This document shows, in pieces, positions 1 to 6,886 of a stretch of DNA of 8,077 nucleotides. The position numbers were made by a program, and so were the translations under genes. This DNA is from Acidobacteriota bacterium (GTDB lineage: Bacteria > Acidobacteriota > Terriglobia > Versatilivoradales > Versatilivoraceae), in NCBI GenBank assembly GCA_028875135.1, contig JAPPFQ010000652.1:1-8077 (forward strand). Reading direction: 5' to 3'. Each line of letters opens with the position of its first letter. Position 1 is the first letter of the stretch. The notes under the pieces were generated by a model, which worked only from the letters and a program-made list of their open reading frames with translations, searched no databases and was not told the origin of the DNA.

Positions 1-1
1 C

Positions 2-226
2 TCCATGCTGCGCATTTTGAAAGCACAGCCTGTCTCTCCGTCGGTGCAGAAGCAGGTGGCGGGTTCACTGTGGCGGTGGGATTCCAAGCGCGCCCTGGTC
101 GCCTGCGGGGAAGGCTGGCTGGAGTTGTTGGAAGTTCAGCCGGAAAACCACAGGGCGCTGGCGGCCTCGGATTTTCTGAACGGCCTGCGATTGCAACCCG
201 GGCACTCCATCCTGCTGGGAGACTGA
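2..226 (+). CDS. fmt: Methionyl-tRNA formyltransferase, C-terminal end (5' part outside window)
   Basis: Fmt transfers a formyl group from 10-formyl-THF to the amino group of Met-tRNA(fMet) in the cytoplasm, making the initiator tRNA. Only the last 74 codons are visible; the frame is open from base 2 and ends with TGA at 224-226. They match the C-terminal OB-fold-like tRNA-binding domain of Fmt: an LRILKAQP segment, then GEGWLELLEVQ, then the family-typical ending ALAASDFLNGLRLQPG and a final LLGD. The catalytic N-terminal Rossmann domain lies left of the window, so activity cannot be judged. The ATG at 5-7 is an internal Met, not a start. The gene is followed after 5 nt by rsmB, the common fmt-rsmB (fmu/sun) arrangement, and the two are almost certainly co-transcribed. 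The assignment rests on the motif pattern and this neighbour. Confidence 0.88.
   Translation, partial: SMLRILKAQPVSPSVQKQVAGSLWRWDSKRALVACGEGWLELLEVQPENHRALAASDFLNGLRLQPGHSILLGD
217..221 (+). promoter_or_regulatory. Ribosome binding site of rsmB, inside the end of fmt
   Basis: GGGAG lies 10 nt upstream of the ATG at 232 and within the last codons of fmt. This supports ATG 232 as the rsmB start over the in-frame ATG at 70, which would overlap the Fmt C-terminal domain. It also suggests translational coupling to fmt. Confidence 0.6.
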
Positions 227-231
227 GTGTT

Positions 232-1578
232 ATGCCTGTGTCACCGGCGCGAAGGGCCGCCTTCCGTATCCTGATGAAAATAGAGCAGGGGCGCGGATTT
301 GCCGTGGATATGCTTCACGACGATCCCGTCAGGCGGTTCAGCGAGGCTGACCGCCGGTTGGCCACCGAACTGGTCTACGGAGTCCTGCGGCAGAAGAGTT
401 GCCTGGACTGGTACCTGGGCACATTGGTGGAGCGGCCCCTGGAACGGCTGGACAGGGAAGTCCGGATGGTGCTCCGGCTGGGGGCCTACCAGATCCTGTT
501 TCTTTCCCGAGTTCCCGTGCGCGCGGCCGTGCACCAGTCGGTGGAACTGGTGAAGCAGTCCAGGCACCGTTACGCGGCCAGTCTGATCAACGCGGTGCTG
601 CGCAAGGCCGACAGAGACTTTTTCGAGTATGTCTGTCGGAAGGTGCCGCTGGATTCCAGCTTGGTGCTCAGCATTATTTTCTCCCACCCGGAATGGTTGG
701 TGAGCCGCTGGGTCGACCGCTGGGGTCTGCGTCACACCTGCGTTGTTCTGAACCACAACAACGAACCGCCCAGGGTGCATTTCCGATACAACTCGCCCCG
801 AATGGGACAGGAAGAGATGGTGACCACCCTGAAAGCGGAGGGCTATAGCGTCTACCCCTACCACTCGGGGGAGGGGATTTGGGTAGTCCAAAAGGGAGAC
901 CTGACGAAATCATCGCTATACCGGCGCGGACAGTTGACGATTCAGGGTCCGGGGTCCCAGGTGATTGCCGGCTTGCTGAAGCTGAAGCCGTCGGATGTCT
1001 GCCTGGATCTGTGCAGCGGCACCGGAGGCAAGGCCTCTCACATGATTCAACTGGGCGAGGGGCAGGCGACCGTTATCGGGGTGGACTCCAGTTTTCGTCG
1101 TCTCCGGATTGCAAGGGAGCTTCACGGGAAGCAATGGCCCGGCTTGCGCTGGGTCGTGGCCGACGGGACCCGGCCGTTGCCGCTGTCGGTGAGGTTCGAC
1201 AAGATTCTGGTGGACGCGGTCTGCTCCGGAACCGGGACATTGAGACGCAACCCTGAGATCCGCTGGCGCCTGCGGGCGGAAGATCTCACCAGGCTGGCGG
1301 GGCTGCAGCTCAAGCTCCTGGACAACGCCGCCGACCTGCTCAAACCGGGCGGGACCCTGGTGTACGCGACCTGTTCCCTGGAGCCGGAGGAAAACGAGCA
1401 GGTGGTGGAACGCTTCCTGGCGAGCCGCCCGGGGTTCCGGTTGAGGCTCCCCTACGACGAGGGGTTGAAGCCCTACCAGGGGCTAAGGCCCCATTGCGAG
1501 GGGGCGTTCCTTTGCCTGCCGCCACTTTTAACGCAATCGGACGGAGTCTTTGCAGCCGTGATGGAGGCCACGGAATGA
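232..1578 (+). CDS. rsmB: 16S rRNA (cytosine-967-C5)-methyltransferase RsmB
   Basis: RsmB (Fmu/Sun) is a cytoplasmic SAM-dependent enzyme that methylates C967 of 16S rRNA during 30S assembly. The product is 448 aa, normal for the family (about 430-450). Residues ~5-135 form the NusB-like RNA-binding domain (AAFRILMKIEQG near the start; VRAAVHQSVELVKQ; ASLINAVLRK). The C-terminal half is the Rossmann methyltransferase: motif I DLCSGTGGK at 259-267, motif IV DAVCSGTG from D328 with C331, and motif VI YATCSLEPEEN with the expected nucleophile C381. The 50-residue spacing between the two cysteines equals that of E. coli RsmB (C325/C375, recalled from the literature). Motif I has SGT where AAP is usual, and motif IV has VC where PC is nearly universal in m5C methyltransferases. 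Start chosen at ATG 232, 5 nt after the fmt stop and with an SD. Other m5C methyltransferases (RsmF) lack the NusB domain, so RsmB is secure. Confidence 0.93.
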   Translation: MPVSPARRAAFRILMKIEQGRGFAVDMLHDDPVRRFSEADRRLATELVYGVLRQKSCLDWYLGTLVERPLERLDREVRMVLRLGAYQILFLSRVPVRAAVHQSVELVKQSRHRYAASLINAVLRKADRDFFEYVCRKVPLDSSLVLSIIFSHPEWLVSRWVDRWGLRHTCVVLNHNNEPPRVHFRYNSPRMGQEEMVTTLKAEGYSVYPYHSGEGIWVVQKGDLTKSSLYRRGQLTIQGPGSQVIAGLLKLKPSDVCLDLCSGTGGKASHMIQLGEGQATVIGVDSSFRRLRIARELHGKQWPGLRWVVADGTRPLPLSVRFDKILVDAVCSGTGTLRRNPEIRWRLRAEDLTRLAGLQLKLLDNAADLLKPGGTLVYATCSLEPEENEQVVERFLASRPGFRLRLPYDEGLKPYQGLRPHCEGAFLCLPPLLTQSDGVFAAVMEATE

Positions 1579-1584
1579 AATTGG

Positions 1585-1593
1585 TGGTAAAAT
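1585..1593 (+). promoter_or_regulatory. Candidate extended -10 promoter element before the CorC-like gene
   Basis: TGG followed by TAAAAT fits an extended -10 element (TGn plus a hexamer with 5 of 6 matches to TATAAT). It sits in the 47-nt gap after rsmB, in an AT-rich patch that stands out from the GC-rich surroundings. Transcription would begin near 1600, leaving a leader of about 25 nt before ATG 1626. I see no -35 hexamer at the right distance. This is a weak prediction; read-through from fmt-rsmB is equally possible. Confidence 0.25.
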
Positions 1594-1625
1594 AGATCTC
1601 TTGCTGGAACCGGCTTCCGGAATCG

Positions 1626-2969
1626 ATGGACGACCCTCCACATTTAACCTTCCTCGGCGTTTCACTCAGACTGCTGGCCATCTTTTTTTTGGTCTTCTTG
1701 AACGGCTTCTTCGTTGCGGCCGAATTTGCCATCGTCAAGGTCCGCTCCACTCAGATCGAGACCCTGGCCAGGAAGGGGCATCGGCGCGCCAAGGTTGCCG
1801 AAAACGTCATCCGCCACCTGGATGCCTACCTGTCGGCCACTCAACTGTGCATCACCCTGGTCAACCTGGGCCTCGGCTGGCTGGGAGAGCCTTTTGTGGC
1901 GGAGATGCTCCGGCCGATGCTTTCGGGGCTGGGGGTACACTCCCCGGCGTTGCTCCATTCCCTGTCCTTTGCCATCGGGTTCATCTTCATCACCTTTCTG
2001 GTCATCGTCGTGGGGGAGCTGGTGCCGAAGTCGCTTGCCATCCAGCGGGCTCAAGGCACGACGCTGTGGGTAGCCATCCCCTTGAACTTTTTCTACAAGG
2101 CCTTCTATCCTGCTATCTGGCTGCTGAACGGGGTGGCCAACCGCATTCTCAGGACGGTGGGACTTCGACCGGCCAGCGAGCATGAGGTGGGGCACTCCGA
2201 GGAAGAACTGCGCATGCTTCTTTCCGAATCGGGTCCGGGAGTCTCCCACGATTCGTTGAGCCGGCGCATTCTCCGCAGGACCTTCAGCTTGAAGAGTCTG
2301 CAGGCCCGCAACATCATGCTTCCCCGCAACAAGATTGACGCCCTCTACCTGGAGATGTCCCCGGAGCAGAACCTCGAAACCGTCAAGGCCTATGGTCACA
2401 CCCGGTTTCCGGTTTGCCGCAAGACGCTGGACGACGTGGTCGGAATGGTCCACATCAAGCACCTGCTCTGGCAGATTCAGTCCGGGACCGACCCGGTCGA
2501 CCTGGAATCGATCTGCCGGGAGATCCTGTTTTTCCCGGAGTTCGCCTCGCTGGAGACGATGTTGAAAACCTTCCTGCAAAGGAAGTGTCACATGGGAGTC
2601 GTGGTCGACGAATTCGGGGGGACGCTGGGCCTGGTTACTCTGGAGGATGTACTCGAGGAGCTTGTCGGAGAGATTCAGGACGAGTTTGACCAGGAAGCCC
2701 CTTTAATCGTCAAGCTCGGCGAGGGTAAGTTTCTGGTGGATGGCGCCACGCCGCTGCATGACCTGGAGGAAGCTTTTGGAACCCAGTTCAACGGCGATCA
2801 CGACGTCACCACCCTGGGCGGCTACCTGGTAAACCACTGGCGGAATATTCCCTCCGAAGGGGCTGAGTCCGTCCATGGCAACCTCAAGATGGTGGTTCAA
2901 CGGGTGGAGAAGCTTCGAGTCAGCCAGGTCCTGGTGCAAATCCTGGAATCGGATCCCACCGAAACCTGA
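1626..2969 (+). CDS. CorC/HlyC-family (CNNM, DUF21) membrane protein with CBS pair
   Basis: This family, long called hemolysin C-like, comprises inner-membrane proteins related to CNNM/CorC and linked to Mg2+ (or Co2+) export or homeostasis. The 447 aa show the full architecture. The DUF21 transmembrane domain spans ~12-200, with hydrophobic stretches at ~14-37, 68-92, 112-140 and 146-170 and hallmarks LNGFFVAAEFAIVKVR, LSATQLCITLVNLGLGWLGE and GELVPK (130-135). A CBS pair follows at ~225-350 (IMLPRNKIDAL; TRFPVCRKTLDDVVGMVHIK; HMGVVVDEFGGTLGLVTLED), the Mg-ATP-sensing module in CNNM proteins. A CorC_HlyC accessory domain (~360-440; FLVDGATPLHDLEEAFG, TLGGYL) ends the protein. ATG 1626 is used because a TAG at 1593-1595 closes the frame upstream; the SD is poor. 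The gene converges on sppA 31 nt downstream. The transported ion cannot be read from sequence, and hemolytic activity should not be inferred from the old name. Confidence 0.9.
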   Translation: MDDPPHLTFLGVSLRLLAIFFLVFLNGFFVAAEFAIVKVRSTQIETLARKGHRRAKVAENVIRHLDAYLSATQLCITLVNLGLGWLGEPFVAEMLRPMLSGLGVHSPALLHSLSFAIGFIFITFLVIVVGELVPKSLAIQRAQGTTLWVAIPLNFFYKAFYPAIWLLNGVANRILRTVGLRPASEHEVGHSEEELRMLLSESGPGVSHDSLSRRILRRTFSLKSLQARNIMLPRNKIDALYLEMSPEQNLETVKAYGHTRFPVCRKTLDDVVGMVHIKHLLWQIQSGTDPVDLESICREILFFPEFASLETMLKTFLQRKCHMGVVVDEFGGTLGLVTLEDVLEELVGEIQDEFDQEAPLIVKLGEGKFLVDGATPLHDLEEAFGTQFNGDHDVTTLGGYLVNHWRNIPSEGAESVHGNLKMVVQRVEKLRVSQVLVQILESDPTET

Positions 2970-3000
2970 ATCGAGCCCGCATTGCTCACCGGGGCGGCGG

Positions 3001-4737
3001 TCAGTGAATCCTCAGCTCGGGGACGATCAGCCAGGGCGCCGGACGGGTGACCTCCGGCAGCCGCTCTTTGAGCAGTGCCTCCAGGGATTGTCCGCGCCTG
3101 GAGACTTGAGCCCAATCCCCCTCGAGCAGGCTCTCCCACAGGCTCTTGGGCTTGGGGTAGAGCACCAGTTCCACCCCTTCTTCCGCGGGAATGTCCAGTT
3201 CCTGCTTGAGCAGGTCCAGTGCCGTGCTCAGTCCACCCACCGCATCGATCAGTTGACGCTGCCTGGCCTGGTTTCCGGTAAAGACCCGGCCGCCGGCCTG
3301 ACGTTCCAGCTCCTCGACGGTGAGGTGGCGTCCTTCAGCCGCCTTCTCGACAAAGGTGTCGTAGATGTGGCTCATCCATTCCTCAACCTCGCTTCTCTGC
3401 CTGGCGTTGAGAGAGGTGGTGGGGGAAAGGATGTCGGCATTTTCGGCCAGCTTCACCCGGTCTACGGTGACTCCCAGCCATTGATCGAACAGGCCGCTCA
3501 GGTTGAATTTCATGAAGATCACGCCGATGGAGCCCGTGACGGTTGAAGGCTGAGCCACAATCTTTCGGGCCCCCATGGCGATGTAGTACCCACCTGAGCC
3601 GGCCACTCCTCCCATGCTGACCACCACCGGTTTCCCGGCTTCTTCCATGAGTCGGATCTCGCGCCAGATCTTGTCGGATCCCACGGCGGAGCCTCCCGGG
3701 CTGTTCACGCGGAAGAGCAGACCCTTTACGCTCTTGTCCTTCCGGATCTTCCTCAGCCTGGACACGATGGTGTCTCCTCCCATGGTGTTTTCCCAGGTTT
3801 CATCGCTCCGTCCGGTCATGATCGGACCGATGCCGCCCAGCAGCGCCACTTTGTGTGGTCGTGAGGCCTTTTTTCGGCGCTTGACGGCTTTCAGGTAGTC
3901 CGACGCCGATATGGAACGGTATTCCGGTTTCCCTTCGGAGGACTCGGTTTTCAACCGTTCCCGAATTTCATCCTCGTATCCGAGGTGGGTGACCAGGCCC
4001 GCGTCCACAGCCGAGGATGCACTCAGGATTCCGTACTGCATCAGGCGATCCAGCTCTTGCGGCTCGATCCCGCGCTCCCGGCTCAGGGCCTGCTTGAGCC
4101 GTTGCTGAATGTCGGACAACAGGCTACGGTACATGGAGCGAAATTCCGGGGTCATTCCGGATCGGGTGAAGCTTTCGGGACTCTTGTACTCCTTGAATTG
4201 GAGCACGTCGGGCCGGACCTTCAGCTTGTTCATCATCTTGCTGTAGAAACTGACTTCGGCCACCAGGCCATTGACCATCAGGGCCGAATCCTGATTCAGA
4301 TGGATCTCGTCGGCAGCCGATGCGAGGTACAGGTCCTTGTCGCTGACCAGATCCAACGAAAGGTAGGCGTAGATTTTCTTGCCGGATTCCCTGAATCGAT
4401 GCATGAAGGATCGGATCTCTTCCACGCTTGCCCAACTGGACTGCACGGGATAGATCCTGCAATAGATCGAGGCAATGCGCTCATCCTCCGCGGCGGCCCG
4501 CAAGGCCTGTCCCATTTCCAGCAGGGAGAATTTGCCTTGCCCCGTGAATTGCGCCAGGGGAGAGGTTGGCGGCAGGTCCGACACTTCCCCGGCGATAGTG
4601 AGCTCCAATACGGAGTCGTTGCGGACCTTGACCTCGGCCGGCCGGGTGAAGCGAATCAGTGCAAAGACCATGATCCCGAACAGGATCAACAGAACTCCCA
4701 GAATGACACCAAAGATCTTTACCCCTTTGCTGGCCAT
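3001..4737 (-). CDS. sppA: Signal peptide peptidase SppA, long two-domain (67K) form
   Basis: SppA (protease IV) is an inner-membrane serine protease of clan SK that cleaves leftover signal peptides in the membrane, using a Ser-Lys dyad. The 578 aa show an N-terminal anchor (~6-27, after MASKGVK), an N-terminal crotonase-like domain (~42-265), a basic linker rich in K/R (~285-296) and a C-terminal crotonase-like domain (~296-515). Lys185 in the EYKSPESF motif matches the general base of E. coli SppA (K209). Ser381 in GVAGSGGYYIA matches its nucleophile (S409); the separation of 196 residues is close to the E. coli 200. RVNSPGGSAVGSDKI and PSTVTGSIGVIF are further signatures. Both catalytic residues are present, so the enzyme is probably active. 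ATG 4737 is preferred over the in-frame ATG at 4782 because AAGGAGGA sits just before it and the anchor then begins at once. It is convergent with the CorC-like gene and divergent from the DUF885 gene. Confidence 0.93.
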   Translation of the reverse strand: MASKGVKIFGVILGVLLILFGIMVFALIRFTRPAEVKVRNDSVLELTIAGEVSDLPPTSPLAQFTGQGKFSLLEMGQALRAAAEDERIASIYCRIYPVQSSWASVEEIRSFMHRFRESGKKIYAYLSLDLVSDKDLYLASAADEIHLNQDSALMVNGLVAEVSFYSKMMNKLKVRPDVLQFKEYKSPESFTRSGMTPEFRSMYRSLLSDIQQRLKQALSRERGIEPQELDRLMQYGILSASSAVDAGLVTHLGYEDEIRERLKTESSEGKPEYRSISASDYLKAVKRRKKASRPHKVALLGGIGPIMTGRSDETWENTMGGDTIVSRLRKIRKDKSVKGLLFRVNSPGGSAVGSDKIWREIRLMEEAGKPVVVSMGGVAGSGGYYIAMGARKIVAQPSTVTGSIGVIFMKFNLSGLFDQWLGVTVDRVKLAENADILSPTTSLNARQRSEVEEWMSHIYDTFVEKAAEGRHLTVEELERQAGGRVFTGNQARQRQLIDAVGGLSTALDLLKQELDIPAEEGVELVLYPKPKSLWESLLEGDWAQVSRRGQSLEALLKERLPEVTRPAPWLIVPELRIH

Positions 4738-4740
4738 GAA

Positions 4741-4748
4741 TCCTCCTT
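4741..4748 (-). promoter_or_regulatory. Strong Shine-Dalgarno of sppA
   Basis: On the minus strand AAGGAGGA precedes the ATG at 4737 with the GGAGG core about 5 nt away. It is the best ribosome binding site in the window and fixes the start, removing a spurious 15-residue N-terminal extension from ATG 4782. Confidence 0.85.
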
Positions 4749-4799
4749 GTCTCGACGTTCCGGCGGCAATCGGATTCTCCATTCCCTGCGGGGCCGACC

Positions 4800-4826
4800 G
4801 GGATCGGAGCTTGCGGGTCCGATCCC
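4800..4826. repeat. Perfect 9-bp inverted repeat (hairpin) in the sppA leader
   Basis: GGGATCGGA at 4800-4808 is exactly complementary to TCCGATCCC at 4818-4826, around a 9-nt loop. It lies 63 nt upstream of the sppA start codon and could fold in the sppA mRNA leader or act as a two-fold operator. There is no T-run on either side, so it is not a classical terminator. Confidence 0.55.
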
Positions 4827-4879
4827 CGATTCAACCGCTTCCGGCCGCCTGCCTTGGACGATCGACCGGGAGGGGATCC

Positions 4880-4889
4880 GGGAATTCCC
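4880..4889. repeat. Perfect 10-bp palindrome GGGAATTCCC
   Basis: A two-fold symmetric site near the middle of the sppA/DUF885 intergenic region. Its position suits an operator for either gene, but a palindrome of this length in GC-rich DNA can occur by chance and no regulator is encoded nearby. Confidence 0.3.
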
Positions 4890-5050
4890 CCAGCCGTCTT
4901 CCCTGTAAATAAGGCAAAGACTGGGGGTTAGGCGCGCAAGCTGCGGCTATGCTACCATCCCCTGGCAGTTTTGGGAATGCACCGGGACCGATGGGGACGG
5001 GTCGGGCGGGATTCTCGGCTTGTAAGGTGGAATCGTTGTCCGACCCGGGT

Positions 5051-5056
5051 GAGGGA
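5051..5056 (+). promoter_or_regulatory. Shine-Dalgarno of the DUF885 gene
   Basis: GAGGGA lies immediately upstream of ATG 5060, with GAGG 5 nt from the start codon. Together with the lipoprotein signal that begins at this ATG, it decides the start against the in-frame ATG at 4949 and GTG at 5027. Confidence 0.6.
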
Positions 5057-5059
5057 CTC

Positions 5060-6769
5060 ATGAAGAGATGGACGGCCTGGGTCTTGCTGCTAGGGGCCGG
5101 GTGCTGGTGGAGGCCCAGCCAGGATGCCGGGTTCGAAACCTTCGCCGAGACGTACGTGGAGGAACTGTTGGCCATGAGGCCCGAGTGGGCCACCTTGTTG
5201 GGAGATCACCGCTACGACCACCGTCTCGACGATTACTCCAGTGACGGCGTGGACCGGGACCTCGCCTTTCAACGCCGATCTCTCCGGCGGCTCGAGACCA
5301 TCGATCCGGCGAGGCTCAGCGAGGTCAACCGGGTGGACTATCGGATCCTGAAAGCCAATATCCGGTCCATGATATTTCGACTGGAGGATTTGAAGGAATA
5401 CCGATGGAATCCCATGGTCTACAACGTGGGCAGCGCCGTCTATTCCCTGGTGGCGCGCGAATTCGCGCCCCTGCCGGAAAGAATGGCCAGCCTTCGGAAG
5501 AGGCTTCAGGCTGTTCCGGCGGTGGTGGCGGCGGCCAAGGCCAATCTGCGCAATCCCCCCAGGATCCACACCGAGACCGCCATTCAGCAGAATCAGGGCA
5601 CCCTGCGCCTCATTTCCGAGGGGCTGCAACCCTATCTGGACCGGATACCGGACCTGGAGGAGTCGTTTTTCCGGGCCCGGCGGCAAGCGGTCCAGGCCCT
5701 GGAGGACTATGGCCGCTGGTTGGAAGAGGATCTGCTCCCCGGCGCAGAGGGAGACTTCAGGCTGGGGGAACGGCTGTACCGGGCCAAGTTGAGGCACACC
5801 CTGGAATCGGATCTGTCCCTGGAGGAGATCCGCGAAGCCGCCATGCAGGATCTGAGCCGTACCCGCAAAGACCTTGCTGAGACAGCCCGCCGTCTCTACC
5901 CAAGCCTCTTCCCCCATGGGCGGCTACCGCAGGACCCGAAATCCGTGGTCGGAGAGGTGCTCGACAAGCTGGCCGATTCCCGTCCGGACAATGAGACCAT
6001 CGTGGACAAGGCCCGGCAGTCGCTGGACCAGGTGACCCGTTTCACCCGGGAGCAGGAGTTGGTGACGGTTCCGGAAGAACCTATCCGGATCATCGTGATG
6101 CCGGAGTTCCAGAGAGGGGTGGCCGTGGCCTACTGCGACTCTCCCGGGCCGCTGGAGACTCGGGGCGAGACCTTCTACGCCATCTCTCCGACTCCCGCCG
6201 ACTGGCCGTCCGATCGGGTGAGGTCGTTTTTTCGGGAGTACAATGACCATATGCTGCAGGAGTTGACCATCCATGAGTCCACTCCGGGACACTATCTCCA
6301 GATCGCCCATTCCAACCGGTTCCGGGCGCCTACCAGGATTCGAGCCATCTTCACCAGTGGAACCTTTGTGGAAGGGTGGGCGACCTATGCCGAGCAGCTC
6401 ATGGCGGAAAAGGGCTATGGCGGACCGGCCGTCAAGATGCAGCAGTTGAAGATGCGCCTGCGGCTGATCATCAATGCCGTCATCGATCAACAGGTCCATG
6501 CCGGCAGCATGAGCCGCCAAGAAGCCATGGACTTGATGATGAACGAGGGCTTTCAGGAAGAGGGAGAGGCAGCCGGCAAGTGGCGCAGGGCCTGCCTGAC
6601 GTCGGCCCAGCTCTCGACCTACTATGTGGGCAACCGTGAAGTCAATGCCATACGAGAAGCCTACGAAGCCAGGCATGGACCCCTGAAGGACTTCAAGGCC
6701 TTTCACGACAAAATGCTGTCCTTCGGGTCGCCGGCCCCCAAGTATGTGCGGGAACTGATGGATCTTTAG
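5060..6769 (+). CDS. DUF885 putative zinc metallopeptidase, probable lipoprotein
   Basis: DUF885 proteins are poorly characterised, mostly helical, exported proteins resembling gluzincin-type zinc peptidases. The 569 aa begin with MKRW and a hydrophobic stretch ending LLGAGC, a loose lipobox with Cys15 as the lipidation site, so the mature protein is probably anchored to a membrane and faces the periplasm. Near the N-terminus, RPEWATLLGDHRYDHRLDDYS matches the typical DUF885 opening. The putative active site is HESTPGH (H405, E406, H411), an HExxxGH form of the zinc motif, followed by VEGWATYAEQ, where E438 or E445 could be the third ligand; 27-34 residues of separation suits a gluzincin. The length is normal and no motif is broken. 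Substrate unknown; peptide hydrolysis is inferred from the motif. It is divergent from sppA and 117 nt upstream of the methyltransferase gene, with which it may share a transcript. Confidence 0.88.
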   Translation: MKRWTAWVLLLGAGCWWRPSQDAGFETFAETYVEELLAMRPEWATLLGDHRYDHRLDDYSSDGVDRDLAFQRRSLRRLETIDPARLSEVNRVDYRILKANIRSMIFRLEDLKEYRWNPMVYNVGSAVYSLVAREFAPLPERMASLRKRLQAVPAVVAAAKANLRNPPRIHTETAIQQNQGTLRLISEGLQPYLDRIPDLEESFFRARRQAVQALEDYGRWLEEDLLPGAEGDFRLGERLYRAKLRHTLESDLSLEEIREAAMQDLSRTRKDLAETARRLYPSLFPHGRLPQDPKSVVGEVLDKLADSRPDNETIVDKARQSLDQVTRFTREQELVTVPEEPIRIIVMPEFQRGVAVAYCDSPGPLETRGETFYAISPTPADWPSDRVRSFFREYNDHMLQELTIHESTPGHYLQIAHSNRFRAPTRIRAIFTSGTFVEGWATYAEQLMAEKGYGGPAVKMQQLKMRLRLIINAVIDQQVHAGSMSRQEAMDLMMNEGFQEEGEAAGKWRRACLTSAQLSTYYVGNREVNAIREAYEARHGPLKDFKAFHDKMLSFGSPAPKYVRELMDL

Positions 6770-6807
6770 GGCGGGTCCGGTGCCGCCGCCGGCGTGGCAT
6801 GTTCTCC

Positions 6808-6845
6808 CCGGCGGCTCGACCTGCAAAATCGTGCCGGCGGTTCGA
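6808..6845 (+). repeat. Short direct repeat between the DUF885 and methyltransferase genes
   Basis: CCGGCGGCTCGA at 6808-6819 recurs as CCGGCGGTTCGA at 6834-6845 (11 of 12 identical, 26 nt start to start). It occupies the 117-nt gap, upstream of the SD of the next gene. It could be a tandem binding site or simply low-complexity GC-rich DNA. Confidence 0.35.
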
Positions 6846-6875
6846 GGGCTCTTCTTTCGACCGCAAGGGCGCTCG

Positions 6876-6881
6876 AAGGAG
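6876..6881 (+). promoter_or_regulatory. Shine-Dalgarno of the homocysteine methyltransferase gene
   Basis: AAGGAG with a 5-nt spacer (TTTCC) before ATG 6887. It fixes the start and rules out the 31-residue upstream extension from ATG 6794, whose extra sequence is Arg/Ala-rich and unlike the family. Confidence 0.8.
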
Positions 6882-6886
6882 TTTCC

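Larger units (their letters stand above)
4738..5059. other. Divergent intergenic region between sppA and the DUF885 gene
   Basis: This 322-nt stretch holds no credible gene; frames crossing it are upstream extensions of the two flanking genes or antisense shadows. It must contain the 5' control region of both genes. It holds a 9-bp hairpin (4800-4826), a 10-bp palindrome (4880-4889), and one short AT-rich patch (about 4904-4920). On the plus strand TGC-TACCAT at 4950-4958 could be a poor extended -10 (4 of 6 in the hexamer) for the DUF885 gene, without a recognisable -35. No riboswitch class or small RNA is recognisable by eye. Confidence 0.6.

Noticed and set aside
5..226. A complete 73-residue small gene
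   Set aside because: The frame is open to the window edge, and the sequence is the C-terminal domain of Fmt, so it is a truncated view of a larger gene.
70..231. N-terminal extension of rsmB to ATG 70
   Set aside because: It would overlap nearly the whole visible fmt end; the extra sequence is Arg/Gly-rich and not RsmB-like; ATG 232 has an SD and the usual position just after fmt.
241..891. 216-codon minus-strand frame and shorter plus-strand frames inside rsmB
   Set aside because: rsmB is unambiguous in its own frame; these have His/Pro/Gly-rich compositions typical of shadow frames.
1606..1622. GGAA-CCGGC-TTCC mini-hairpin and TTCCGGAA palindrome just before ATG 1626
   Set aside because: The stem is only 4 bp and the palindrome 8 bp; both are within chance expectation.
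1662..2591. 309-codon open frame on the minus strand
   Set aside because: It lies wholly antisense to the well-supported CorC/HlyC gene, has a Gln/Gly/Arg/His-rich composition with no recognisable domain, and is what high GC3 coding DNA produces on the opposite strand.
2970..3000. Terminator between the convergent CorC-like and sppA genes
   Set aside because: The 31-nt gap shows no good stem and no T-run on either strand, so I could not support a terminator there.
3985..4908. 307-codon plus-strand frame across the 5' half of sppA
   Set aside because: Antisense to sppA, which has both catalytic residues and a strong ribosome binding site; the frame has no domain signature.
4949..5059. N-terminal extension of the DUF885 protein to ATG 4949
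   Set aside because: It would bury the signal peptide 37 residues inside the protein; the SD and lipobox both fit ATG 5060.
5924..6826. 300-codon open frame on the minus strand, with another of 275 codons at 5090-5917
   Set aside because: Both are antisense shadows of the DUF885 gene, which has convincing family motifs, signal peptide and SD. Their predicted proteins show no motif.
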